DNA from: Verrucomicrobiota bacterium | Lineage (GTDB): Bacteria; Verrucomicrobiota; Verrucomicrobiia; Limisphaerales; JADJPG01 | DNA: 64,000 nucleotides | Reading direction: 5' to 3' | NCBI GenBank assembly: GCA_016713365.1 | Contig: JADJPG010000027.1 | Span: 21,099 to 85,098, forward strand | Shown here: piece by piece, positions 18,684-27,039 of the stretch | Layout of the letters: each line of letters opens with the position of its first letter | Numbering within the stretch: position 1 is the first letter of the stretch | The notes under the pieces: generated by a model | Database searches by the model: none | Told to the model about the DNA's origin: nothing | Seen by the model: the letters and a program-made list of their open reading frames with translations, nothing else | Program-made: the position numbers and the translations under genes

Positions 18684-19616
18684 ATGCGTTCGATTCGTTC
18701 CGCCTTTCTGTTGCTGATTTTGGCCACACTGCTGATCTCCGGCGCGTCCGGCATGGCGGCGCAGACCTTCCGCGTCGCCACCTACAACGTAGAGAACTAC
18801 ATCGATGCTCCCGCTGGCACCCGGCCGTTGAAGAGCGCCGAGGGCCGCGCCAAGATCCGGGAAAGCCTGCGTGCGCTGAACGCCGACGTCGTGGCGTTCC
18901 AAGAGATGGGTTCCACCAATGCCTTCCTCGAACTTCGCGCATCGCTCAAAGCCGAAGGCCTCGACTATCCGCATTGGGAACACGTCTCGGGCTGGGACAC
19001 CAATATTCACGTCGCCGTCCTGAGCAAGTTTCCGTTTTCGGCCCGCCGACCTCACACCAACGAATCGTTCCTGCTCTTCGGTCGGCGCTTCCGCGTCAGT
19101 CGCGGCTTTGCCGAAGTCGATGTCCGCGTGAACAACAACTACTCCTTCACCCTGATCACCACCCACCTCAAATCGCGACGCCCCGTCCCCGAGGCAGACG
19201 AAGCAGAACTCCGGGAACAGGAGGCGATGATTCTCCGCGAGAAGATCGATGCGATCCTCAGCAAGAATCCCGACGCCAATCTTGTCGTCCTTGGCGACTT
19301 CAACGACACCAAGGACACCAAATCCACCCGCGCCATCATCGGCCGCGGCCGGACAGCCCTAATCGACACACGTCCGGCGGAACGCAACGGCGACAACCGG
19401 CCCAATCCCAATCCGCGATTTGAGCCGCGCAACATCACGTGGACCCATCACTATGGAAAAGAAGACACCTATAGTCGTATCGATTACATCCTGCTCAGCC
19501 GCGGCATGGTGAATGAATGGAACAAGGACGAAAGTTTCGTTCTCGCACTGGCCAATTGGGGCGCCGGTTCCGATCACCGGCCCGTGGTAGCCTCCTTCAC
19601 CGCCGCGGACAAATAG
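18684..19616 (+). CDS. Exported endonuclease/exonuclease/phosphatase (EEP) family protein
   Basis: The product is 310 residues with a signal peptide (MRSIRSAFLLLILATLLISGASG) followed by an EEP fold. Family motifs are visible in order: VATYNVENY near the start of the domain, DVVAFQEMG with the metal-binding glutamate, a TTHLKS block, VLGDFNDT (catalytic Asp/Asn), and GSDHRPV close to the C-terminus. Members cleave phosphodiester or phosphomonoester bonds in DNA, RNA, lipids or sugar phosphates; export suggests an extracytoplasmic substrate such as nucleic acid or phospholipid. It is transcribed alone, divergent from folE2 with a 124-base gap. Confidence 0.88.
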   Translation: MRSIRSAFLLLILATLLISGASGMAAQTFRVATYNVENYIDAPAGTRPLKSAEGRAKIRESLRALNADVVAFQEMGSTNAFLELRASLKAEGLDYPHWEHVSGWDTNIHVAVLSKFPFSARRPHTNESFLLFGRRFRVSRGFAEVDVRVNNNYSFTLITTHLKSRRPVPEADEAELREQEAMILREKIDAILSKNPDANLVVLGDFNDTKDTKSTRAIIGRGRTALIDTRPAERNGDNRPNPNPRFEPRNITWTHHYGKEDTYSRIDYILLSRGMVNEWNKDESFVLALANWGAGSDHRPVVASFTAADK

Positions 19617-19633
19617 CACATTTTCAGCCGCTT

Positions 19634-19662
19634 TTGACTTTTTTCCGGCTTTCTGATACCAC
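19634..19662 (+). promoter_or_regulatory. Possible sigma70-type promoter of the glycosyltransferase cluster
   Basis: TTGACT (19634-19639) is followed 17 bases later by TACCAC (19657-19662), 25 bases before the GTG start at 19687. The -35 box is good and the -10 box poor. Confidence 0.25.
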
Positions 19663-19686
19663 TCCTCCTCAAGTCAGACCTGACCA

Positions 19687-20854
19687 GTGACCAAACAACC
19701 GCCCAGACCTTCCGCTGAAGTTTTGCACGACCACGGGGATCCTAGGATCCTCGTTTTGTCGCTAGCCGGTATCGGTGACACCCTGATCTCCACGCCATTC
19801 ATTCACGAGCTGCGCGCCAACTTTCCCAAGGCCACCATTGATGCCTTTGTGCTCTGGGCCGGATCCAAGGACATTCTGGAAGGCAATCCGCACCTTAACA
19901 CCGTCTTTCAAAAGAATCTGATCAAGGAAGACGCGCTCAAGTCCCTGCCCTTCCTCCGCGAGCTGAGGAATCGCCGATACGACATCTCCATCAACGTCCA
20001 CACGCTCGGCCGCATCCACTACCGTGCCGTCGCGATTCATCAACGCCCGCACGCGACTCAGCCACGAATATGAAGGTCACGGATTGCTGGACCGGGTGTT
20101 GGTCAATCGCACTATTCCGCAGGACTACACCATCCACAGCGTCGAGAACAACAACCGCCTGCTCCCTCTCCTCGACAAGAAGCCCGTTCTTCCCTGCCAC
20201 GATTTCGAAGTCTTCCTGAAGCCGGAGGAATTCGCGTGGGCTGATGAATTCATCGCCAACCATCAGCTGTCCGGGCGCAAGATTTTCGGCCTTCACCTCG
20301 GCTCCGGCGGAACCAAGAACCTCAAGCTGAAGCGTTGGCCTTCCTGTTACTGGGGGGAACTGCTTCACCGCCTGAACCAGGACCATCCCGAGTTGGTGAT
20401 TCTGCTGTTTGGCGGTCCCGAGGAACAACGCGAGCACGAGGAGATTCTCGATTACTCCAAGGGATCCTCCGTTTATGCGCCGAACACCCGGAACCTCCGG
20501 CAAGCCGCCGCGCTCATGAAACACTGTCACGCCTTCGCGAGCGTCGACACTGCGCTCATGCACCTCGCCGCCGCGATGAAAGTGCCGAACCAGATTGTCA
20601 TCGAAGCGCCCACGCTGAACCCGACCAATCTTCCCTGGCGAAATCCTTTCCGGCTCATTCGAAACCCGGTCGTGAACGGCCGCAATCTCGACTATTACCG
20701 CTATGACGGACGGCCCATCAAGGGAACACCCGCCCAACTCGTCCGCTGCATGGCGTCCGTGAAGGTCGAAGACGTCTACCGGACACTTGCTGACGCCCTG
20801 GCATTGCCGGCTCGCAAGGCAGAGCCCGTCACCTCGTCACCGCCACCGGCGTGA
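19687..20854 (+). pseudogene. GT9 (heptosyltransferase-like) glycosyltransferase with one frameshift
   Basis: The first part (GTG at 19687 to about 20030) encodes the N-terminal domain of an ADP-heptose:LPS heptosyltransferase-like enzyme (RILVLSLAGIGDTLIST, ISINVHTLGRIHYRAVA). The rest (about 20035-20854) lies in the next frame and encodes the C-terminal domain (FGLHLGSGGTKNLKLKRWP, VILLFGGPEE, SVDTALMHLAAA). Joining the frames needs one added dinucleotide: CGCGATT at 20031-20037 would become CGCGCGATT and give AVARFINAR. Restored length is about 390 residues. The enzyme would transfer a heptose or similar sugar during LPS or surface-glycan assembly at the inner membrane. It heads a plus-strand run with two further glycosyltransferases. 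Confidence 0.85.
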
Positions 20855-20941
20855 TTCCTCCGCAGCGCTTCGGCCTTACCGCACATCGAAAGCTTTCTCT
20901 TGCCCGCGCCCTGCCCCGCTCGCACATTCACCGGCGACACG

Positions 20942-21970
20942 ATGGCCGAAGCCAGTTATCCGAAAGTCAGCATCATCATGCCAACGCTCAATGCCGGAGC
21001 GTTGCTCGATAATTGCCTCGCCTCCATCGCGTCCCAGACCTACCCGCGCGACCGCATCGAAATCATTCTCGCCGACGCCTTCTCGAAGGATGCGACCCGC
21101 GACATCGCGAAACGCTACAGCGCCATCGTGCTGGATGACACCGGCAAGAACATGGAGGAAGGCAAACGCCTCGCGCTCCGACATGCGACCGGGGATTACA
21201 TCGTGTTCGTCGATGCGGACAACGAACTCACTCACCGCGATTACCTCGAACTCGCCATCCGCGCGCTCGAAGCCAATCCACAGGCGCTCGGCGTCGAGAG
21301 CTACTATCTGCCGTCCGCGAAGATGAGTTCGTTCTGCCGCTACGTCACCGCGCGGCTGCACATCAGCGATCCGATTTGCTGGCTGATGACCACGAACCCG
21401 CACCTCGTCGCGCGCGATGGCGAGACGGAGCGCTGGACCTTGCCCGAAGGTTCTTTCAGCTATCCGCTCGGTGCGAATGGCTTCGTCTTCCGACGCGCCG
21501 ATCTCGAATCCGTGAAGGCCGGCGATCATTTCCAGGACACGCACGTCGCGCTGCACCTCATGCGCGCCGGCAAACGCGAGTGGCTGCGCATCCGCGGACG
21601 CGGTGTGCATCATTACTACATCCAGACGTGGCGAGCCTTCGTGCAAAAGCGTCGACGCGCCACGGTTCACTTCCTGCGCGTGCAGGAGGAGATGCCGGTG
21701 AACTGGATGAAGGAGAAGCCGCCGGTGCCGACGTGGCTCGCGGGGCTCTACTGCATCACCGCCGTCGGACCGCTCTGGCACATCATGCGCGGCCTGCTGC
21801 GCGATGGCGACCTCGCGTGGCTCTGGCATCTGCCGGCAAGCTTCGGAAGCTTCCTCGGAGCGGCCTGGGGCGTGTGGACTTACAAGACGAACAAAGGCAA
21901 CCGCAAGCTCATCGCCGACTTGCAGGTGAAACAGACTTTGAAGAATGAGAAACACCAAGCTCACGGATGA
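20942..21970 (+). CDS. Family 2 glycosyltransferase
   Basis: The product is 342 residues. The N-terminal GT-A domain begins VSIIMPTLNAG and has YIVFVDADNE with the Asp-x-Asp-type metal/nucleotide-sugar site (about residue 95). A later QDTH segment may supply the catalytic acidic residue. A hydrophobic C-terminal stretch (about 265-320: LAGLYCITAVGPLWHI and LPASFGSFLGAAWG) suggests membrane association. The ATG at 20942 starts just ahead of the conserved domain; the frame can be extended to a TTG at 20900 without family sequence. It follows the GT9 gene by 87 bases and precedes the GT4 gene, so it probably adds a sugar to the same glycan. Confidence 0.88.
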   Translation: MAEASYPKVSIIMPTLNAGALLDNCLASIASQTYPRDRIEIILADAFSKDATRDIAKRYSAIVLDDTGKNMEEGKRLALRHATGDYIVFVDADNELTHRDYLELAIRALEANPQALGVESYYLPSAKMSSFCRYVTARLHISDPICWLMTTNPHLVARDGETERWTLPEGSFSYPLGANGFVFRRADLESVKAGDHFQDTHVALHLMRAGKREWLRIRGRGVHHYYIQTWRAFVQKRRRATVHFLRVQEEMPVNWMKEKPPVPTWLAGLYCITAVGPLWHIMRGLLRDGDLAWLWHLPASFGSFLGAAWGVWTYKTNKGNRKLIADLQVKQTLKNEKHQAHG

Positions 21971-22018
21971 AACACGATAGAAACGACCAGGTGCCGAGGC
22001 GTAGGCCGCCGATTGATC

Positions 22019-23338
22019 ATGCGGACAGGATTTGCCTTTGCGTTCGGTGTTCATCTGTTTTTGATCCTTGTCTTGACAAGTGAAACGCCCATCTTCATCA
22101 CCAACGGCGTCTTCACCACGAGCATCGCGGGCGGTGACATTCATTTTCTCAAGCTCGCGGAGGGCGCGGCGCACGCCGGCTACGAGCTGAACTTCTTCGG
22201 TGGCCACGCGCTCAAGGAAGTCATCGCTCAACACAAGCTCCCCGGCACCGTCACGCTGACCGACGACGCCAAGATGCCCAAGGTGAACCAGGGCGCGCTC
22301 GGCGGACAGGTCGCGATGTTCCGCGACATGTATGGACGCTACCGCCGCACGTTCAAGCAACTCAGCCTCATCAAGCCGGAAGATTACGTCTATGCCGTGA
22401 GCGATTACTGGTTCGACGTGATTCCCGCCGTCCGTTCCGCGTCACAGAAGAAGATGATGGTGCTGCACATGGAAGCACCTCGCCTCGGCCAGATCATCAC
22501 GCGCAGCCGCCCCGACGTGGACCCGATGCGCCTCGCGTCACTGCACTATTGGGCGAGCCAGGAATGGTCACTCCGGAGGTTCTGCAAGTTTGGCACAATG
22601 ACTCAACCGCCGCGGGGAATTGTCGCAGGGTTTGAAGGCGTCGACGACATCGGCAGCTATTCCGGCACGACGCCGAAGCATATCTTCTACCTCCACCCGC
22701 TCATGGAGCCGCGGCTGGACAAACTCGGCGTCCGCCCGCACGAACGCACGCTCGTTTCCTACGGACTCGAAGTCGGCCCCACCGACGCCGTGCCGAAACA
22801 GGAACGCATCTACGACGCCGTCTGGATTGGCCGCGTCCATCGCCAGAAAGGCATCGACGACCTTCTCACCACACTCCAGCACCTCGCCCAGCGCCTGCCC
22901 AACTTCCGCGCCATGTTCATCGGCAACGTCCGCGACGCGCTCACGCCGGAGATTACCGCGCGCGGCCTGACCAAGAACGTCGAGTTCTCCGGCTTCGTCA
23001 CCGAGGAAGAAAAAATTCGCCTCTTCAAGGCCAGCCGCGTCTTCCTCATGCCCAGCAAGCACGAAGGCAGCCCGCGAGTCATCGGCGAAAGCCTCATCGC
23101 CGGCACGCCCGTCGTCGCCTACGAGATTCCGAACTACCGCCCGCTCTTCGGCGATTTCGTCCGCTACGCGCCGCCGTTTGATCTGAAAGCCTTCCAGGAC
23201 GTCGCCGATCGCGAGATCCTCCGCATGCGTTCCGGCGAGAACTACCTCGACAAGATGGACCTCGCCCGTTTCAAGCAGGAGAATTCGTGGGAAACCACGC
23301 AGGCGAAGTTTCTTGCCGCGCTGGAAAAGCTACAGTGA
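22019..23338 (+). CDS. Family 4 (GT-B) glycosyltransferase
   Basis: The product is 439 residues. The N-terminal domain reads FITNGVFTTSIAGGDIHFLKLAEGA, the sugar-acceptor half with the usual glycine-rich start. The C-terminal half has DAVWIGRVHRQKGIDDLL and the donor-binding segment MPSKHEGSPRVIGESLIAGTPVV, with the E-x7-E motif of GT4 enzymes. The first 22 residues are hydrophobic and unlike the family start, so translation may begin further in or the segment may anchor the protein. It is the last of three plus-strand glycosyltransferases and converges with the heptose genes (34-base gap). Confidence 0.88.
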   Translation: MRTGFAFAFGVHLFLILVLTSETPIFITNGVFTTSIAGGDIHFLKLAEGAAHAGYELNFFGGHALKEVIAQHKLPGTVTLTDDAKMPKVNQGALGGQVAMFRDMYGRYRRTFKQLSLIKPEDYVYAVSDYWFDVIPAVRSASQKKMMVLHMEAPRLGQIITRSRPDVDPMRLASLHYWASQEWSLRRFCKFGTMTQPPRGIVAGFEGVDDIGSYSGTTPKHIFYLHPLMEPRLDKLGVRPHERTLVSYGLEVGPTDAVPKQERIYDAVWIGRVHRQKGIDDLLTTLQHLAQRLPNFRAMFIGNVRDALTPEITARGLTKNVEFSGFVTEEEKIRLFKASRVFLMPSKHEGSPRVIGESLIAGTPVVAYEIPNYRPLFGDFVRYAPPFDLKAFQDVADREILRMRSGENYLDKMDLARFKQENSWETTQAKFLAALEKLQ

Positions 23339-23372
23339 CGAACAGAGCGCCGAGCGAATCAATCCGGAGAAG

Positions 23373-24356
23373 TCAGTGATGGACGAAGATGATCCGGCTC
23401 CCCTGCGACTCGAATTTGAAATCCATTCGCCGAAGCCCCTTCAACCCTGACGCAATCGCTTCATGCCTCTCCGGCGGCGCGTAGAACATCAGGAACCCGC
23501 CCGCGCCCGCGCCCAGAAGTTTGCCGCCGACCGCACCCGCCTTGCGCGCTTTCGCATACCAATCATCAATCGAGTCGGTGCTGATGCCGCTCGTGAGACT
23601 CTTCTTCAGCAACCAGCCCTCGTGAATGATTTCGCCGAACGCCCCGGCACGGTTCCGCTGCAATTCGCTCTTCATCTGCTCCGCCAGCGCCACCATCTTC
23701 CGCATCACCGACTGCTTCTTCTTCTCCGATGCCACGGCGCTCTGCTGATGTTTCAGCACATCGGACGCGCTGCGCGTGATGCCGGTGTAGAAGACGAGGA
23801 TGTTGTCCTGAATCGTCCGCAACGTCTCACGCTTGCAGAGAATCGGTTCAACGCTCACCGAATCGTCTTCGTTGAACCGGATGTAATTCAATCCTCCGAA
23901 CGCCGCCGCGTATTGATCCTGTTTCCCGATCGGCTCGCCGCAACGCTCGATCTCGATCTCGCACGCTTCACGCGCGAGCTGTTCCGCGCTGGCGTAACGC
24001 TCCGCATACGCATGGAGCGCGTGCAGCAATCCAACCGTGAACGACGACGAACTGCCCAGCCCGCTACCACGACCAGGAATATCCGCGACGGAAGTAATCT
24101 CCATGCCGCCGTCGATCTTCAACAGCTTCATCGCCTCGCGAACAAGCGGATGCTTTATGCGGTCCACCGTGCCCGCTTCTTCGGTCTTCGAGTAGGAAAC
24201 GCGGATCTTCTCGTCGAACTTTTTGTTTACCGTGATATAGACGAACTGGTTGATCGCCGTGGAGACGACCGCGCCGCCGAACTTGCGATAGAACACCGGC
24301 AGATCCGATCCGCCGCCAACGAAACTCATCCTGAGTGGGGTTCGACTGATTATCAT
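23373..24356 (-). CDS. hddA: GHMP-family D-glycero-D-manno-heptose 7-phosphate kinase
   Basis: Phosphorylates heptose 7-phosphate at C1, a step towards GDP-activated heptose in the alpha pathway. The 327-residue product begins IISRTPLRMSFVGGGSD and has the GHMP ATP-binding loop GRGSGLGSSSSFTVG (about residues 94-108). A C-terminal GGKLLGAGAGGFLMFY motif closes the active site. These features match HddA-type kinases more than galactokinase or mevalonate kinase. It lies 12 bases after the nucleotidyltransferase-phosphatase fusion on the same strand, which supplies the next two reactions, so the two are very probably one operon. Confidence 0.88.
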   Translation of the reverse strand: MIISRTPLRMSFVGGGSDLPVFYRKFGGAVVSTAINQFVYITVNKKFDEKIRVSYSKTEEAGTVDRIKHPLVREAMKLLKIDGGMEITSVADIPGRGSGLGSSSSFTVGLLHALHAYAERYASAEQLAREACEIEIERCGEPIGKQDQYAAAFGGLNYIRFNEDDSVSVEPILCKRETLRTIQDNILVFYTGITRSASDVLKHQQSAVASEKKKQSVMRKMVALAEQMKSELQRNRAGAFGEIIHEGWLLKKSLTSGISTDSIDDWYAKARKAGAVGGKLLGAGAGGFLMFYAPPERHEAIASGLKGLRRMDFKFESQGSRIIFVHH

Positions 24357-24368
24357 GCGTTCAAGTGT

Positions 24369-25709
24369 CTACCGCCTGTCGGCGCTTTTCGCGTCCTGTT
24401 CAAGAATCAACTTCACCGCCGCCTGCAAGTCGTCGCAGACAAAGTCCGGCGTGGCCGCCTGCTTTCCGTCACCGCCGCCCGCGCCCGTGCGCACGAGAAT
24501 CGACTTCAGCCCGGCGTTCTTGGCCGTCTGCATGTCCGTCGTCGTGTCGCCGATCATCCAGCTCTGCGCGAGATCGATGTTCAAGTCCGCTACCGCCTTC
24601 TGAATCATCCCAATTCCTGGCTTTCGACAGTCGCAACGGATCTTCAATTCCCGACGCTCGCCCTCGAAGCCGGCATCCGGATGATGCGGACAGTAGTAAA
24701 TCCGGTCGAGAAACGCGTGCTCCAGTCCGAGCAGCGTCTCCATCTTGTTGTGCATGCGCTGGAGTTCCGCCTCATCACACCAACCTTTGGCAATCACCGG
24801 CTGATTCGTCACCACCACCGTCCGCCACGCGTGATGGTTCAAGTCGTGCACCGCCGCCGAGACTCCCGGCAGCAGTTCCAGACCGTCGGCGCTGCGCAAA
24901 CAATCGCGGTCATGAACCAGCGTGCCGTCGCGGTCCAGGAACACCGCGCGCTGCGGCGTCGCCAGCGAACTGCGCGCAATGGTGCCGTTTGCGAACTGCG
25001 CGCACACGCGGTCGTAGCGCGCCGGCGTGCCGATGTCCTTGATGAACTCCGGCGAGTTGTAGCCAAGCAGCGTCGCGCCACCGCGCACCATGGCCGGGAA
25101 GATGTCTTTGCCGAAGTCCGTGATGTGCGATGCGTGAGGCGTAACAGCGGGAGCGTGTTTCAGAAGCGCCCCCTTCTCCAGCACATACAGGCCGGCGTTC
25201 ACGAGGTTCTGATACCAACGCCCTTGTGGATGCGGACGATTGTGAAACGCGAGCACCCGCGAGTTCGCGTCCATTTCGACGAGGTCCGAGTCGAGCGGAT
25301 GATCGTTCGGATGCAGAAGCAACGTGGCGTCCGCCTTGGCGTTCTCGTGGGCCTTCCAGATGCGGCCGAGATCGACATTCACCATCGTATCGCCGTAGAG
25401 CACGACGAATCGTTCCCCCAGCAGTTCGCTGCCCGCGAGCACTGCGCCCGCCGTACCGAGCGGCTCACGTTCGGTGACGTAGCGAATGCGCACGCCCCAC
25501 TTCGAGCCATCGCCGAAATGATTCTCGATCAGGTCCGCGCGGTAGTGGACGAAGAAGACGAGGTCAATGAAGCCATGCGCCTTCGCCAGCTCGACCTGAT
25601 GCTCCAGCAACGGCTTGCCCGCGATGGGAATCATCGGCTTCGGCAAATCGCCAAGGCGATCCTTCAAGCGCGTGCCCGCGCCGCCCGCGAGGATGATGGC
25701 TTGTTTCAT
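24369..25709 (-). CDS. Bifunctional heptose-1-P nucleotidyltransferase / heptose bisphosphate phosphatase
   Basis: The product is 446 residues joining two enzymes. Residues 1 to about 235 are a sugar-phosphate nucleotidyltransferase (AIILAGGAGTRLKDRLGDLPKPMIPI, VLYGDTMVNVD) like HddC. Residues about 250-446 are a HAD phosphatase of the GmhB type: FLDRDGTLVHDRD nucleophile motif, VVTNQP, the CPHHPDAG...CDCRKP zinc-binding cluster, and MIGDTTTDMQTA. In the usual GDP-heptose pathway the order is HddA kinase, GmhB phosphatase, HddC transfer. The fusion plus hddA next door would cover all three steps after the isomerase. GmhA is not seen in this window. The exact sugar and nucleotide are inferred. 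Confidence 0.87.
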   Translation of the reverse strand: MKQAIILAGGAGTRLKDRLGDLPKPMIPIAGKPLLEHQVELAKAHGFIDLVFFVHYRADLIENHFGDGSKWGVRIRYVTEREPLGTAGAVLAGSELLGERFVVLYGDTMVNVDLGRIWKAHENAKADATLLLHPNDHPLDSDLVEMDANSRVLAFHNRPHPQGRWYQNLVNAGLYVLEKGALLKHAPAVTPHASHITDFGKDIFPAMVRGGATLLGYNSPEFIKDIGTPARYDRVCAQFANGTIARSSLATPQRAVFLDRDGTLVHDRDCLRSADGLELLPGVSAAVHDLNHHAWRTVVVTNQPVIAKGWCDEAELQRMHNKMETLLGLEHAFLDRIYYCPHHPDAGFEGERRELKIRCDCRKPGIGMIQKAVADLNIDLAQSWMIGDTTTDMQTAKNAGLKSILVRTGAGGGDGKQAATPDFVCDDLQAAVKLILEQDAKSADRR

Positions 25710-25721
25710 ACCCGCGCTTTG

Positions 25722-26732
25722 CTACACCTTCTCATACACAATCAACGCACCTGACGTCGTATCGAGCGGCATCACCAAGTCCTCGACCTTCGCGAACCAT
25801 TCGAGAATGAAGTTCTGCACCTCGCGCAGTGCGAAGTTCGCGGTCAGCACCCTGTCGATCGCCACGCACGCGCTGATCCACTTCGACTTCGTGCGATACT
25901 CGTTGTCGAACAGCGCCACCAACGTGCCCGGCTCCTGAATGGTGCTGTTCAAGCGGCGGAAGGTGATCTCCTTGAAGCCATGTTTGACGAACCGCGCGCG
26001 AATCTGCGTCGGCAGTTCCATGCCGATGTGACCTGGCTTGTCGACGAAATGGACATCGAACAGCTCCGGATATTTGTGCGCGAAGCGATACCAAATGTTG
26101 TTCGAGTCCGCCTCGCTGCAATGCACCGTGCGCCCGCCCTTCTTCAGCACGCGATGAATCTCCGAAAAGAGCAGATCCTTGTTCTCGAAACTGATATGAC
26201 CGAGCACATCGCTCGACACCACATAGTCGAAGCTCCCGTCTGCGAACGGCAGCTTGAAACCGCTCGTCTGATAGACCTCGTCGTAAATCTTTCCCGACAT
26301 CTGGAGCAGCGGCAGCACCGGGTCCACACCCACGACCTTGCCATACTCGCAGAAGTAATGACGTCCACCTCCGCAGCCGAGATCGAGAATCAACCGCTCA
26401 CGACTCGCGCCCGGCAGCATCTCGTCGCGGAAGAGCCGGTCGCGGCGTCCGGACAACGAGAACTTGATGCGGACGAGATTGATGAACGTGAGGAACGCAC
26501 TGGAGCGAATCTTGTCGCGCAACCGCGCCGACGTGGTCCATGCCTCGATCTGATTCGCCTCGAAGACGCTTTCGTTGAAGCGCTCTTCGGGCGTCAGGAA
26601 GCTGAGGATTCCTTGGTTCCGCGTGAACGGGCGGTTGCACTTCGGACATTTCCAATCCGCGCCCGCGCTGACAATCGGCGCCTTGCACGCCGGGCAGACA
26701 AGTTTTACAAGCGAACTAGGAGACGCGGTCAT
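25722..26732 (-). CDS. SAM-dependent methyltransferase with N-terminal zinc ribbon
   Basis: The product is 336 residues. The first 45 residues form a Trm112-like zinc ribbon (CPAC at about 14-17 and CPKC at about 29-32). A class I methyltransferase domain follows: LILDLGCGGGRHYFCEYG as the SAM-binding motif, FADGSFDYVVSSDVLGHI, and HRVLKKGGR. The C-terminal 100 residues are less conserved and include a hydrophobic stretch. Placement between the heptose genes and an epimerase suggests it methylates a surface sugar or glycolipid. The start is 12 bases from the fusion gene downstream on the same strand, so they may share a transcript. Confidence 0.85.
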   Translation of the reverse strand: MTASPSSLVKLVCPACKAPIVSAGADWKCPKCNRPFTRNQGILSFLTPEERFNESVFEANQIEAWTTSARLRDKIRSSAFLTFINLVRIKFSLSGRRDRLFRDEMLPGASRERLILDLGCGGGRHYFCEYGKVVGVDPVLPLLQMSGKIYDEVYQTSGFKLPFADGSFDYVVSSDVLGHISFENKDLLFSEIHRVLKKGGRTVHCSEADSNNIWYRFAHKYPELFDVHFVDKPGHIGMELPTQIRARFVKHGFKEITFRRLNSTIQEPGTLVALFDNEYRTKSKWISACVAIDRVLTANFALREVQNFILEWFAKVEDLVMPLDTTSGALIVYEKV

Positions 26733-26791
26733 GTGGGCTGGTTGACGGGTCTTTGGCCTGCGACCACGGGGTTCTTCCCTGCGGTCTCACC

Positions 26792-26999
26792 CCTCACCCC
26801 GGCCCTCTCCCCGTTGAGGGGAGAGGGGGCGCGAGCAAATGAATTGATTCGAGTGACGCCGGTGGCCGCGTTCGCAGCGATTCGGTTGTTCGGGCCTGTT
26901 AAGTCGGAAGAGATTCGAACGCGGCCGCAAGCCCCTAAATTTCGATGCGCGTCCAACGCGACTCCCTCTCCCCTCGACGGGGAGAGGGCCGGGGTGAGG
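26792..26999. repeat. Pair of inverted 36-bp GC-rich repeats flanking a 136-base core
   Basis: The sequence at 26792-26827 (CCTCACCCCGGCCCTCTCCC and onward) reappears inverted at 26964-26999 with one mismatch. Each copy also contains its own hairpin (CCCTCTCCCC with GGGGAGAGGG). The gap between the methyltransferase and epimerase genes (26733-27039) holds nothing else that looks coding. The layout fits a REP/BIME-type palindrome pair or a small non-autonomous mobile element; target-site duplications were not identified. Confidence 0.75.
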
Positions 27000-27039
27000 T
27001 GAGGATGGAAAAAGGTTTCTCATCGATTTCAAACCCGGC

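Noticed and set aside
20876..22360. 494-codon minus-strand open frame opposite two glycosyltransferases
   Set aside because: No recognisable domain; the plus strand encodes clear GT2 and GT4 enzymes.
23463..25754. 763-codon plus-strand open frame across hddA and the fusion gene
   Set aside because: Arg/His/Gln-rich translation with no domain; it runs antisense to two genes with full catalytic motifs.
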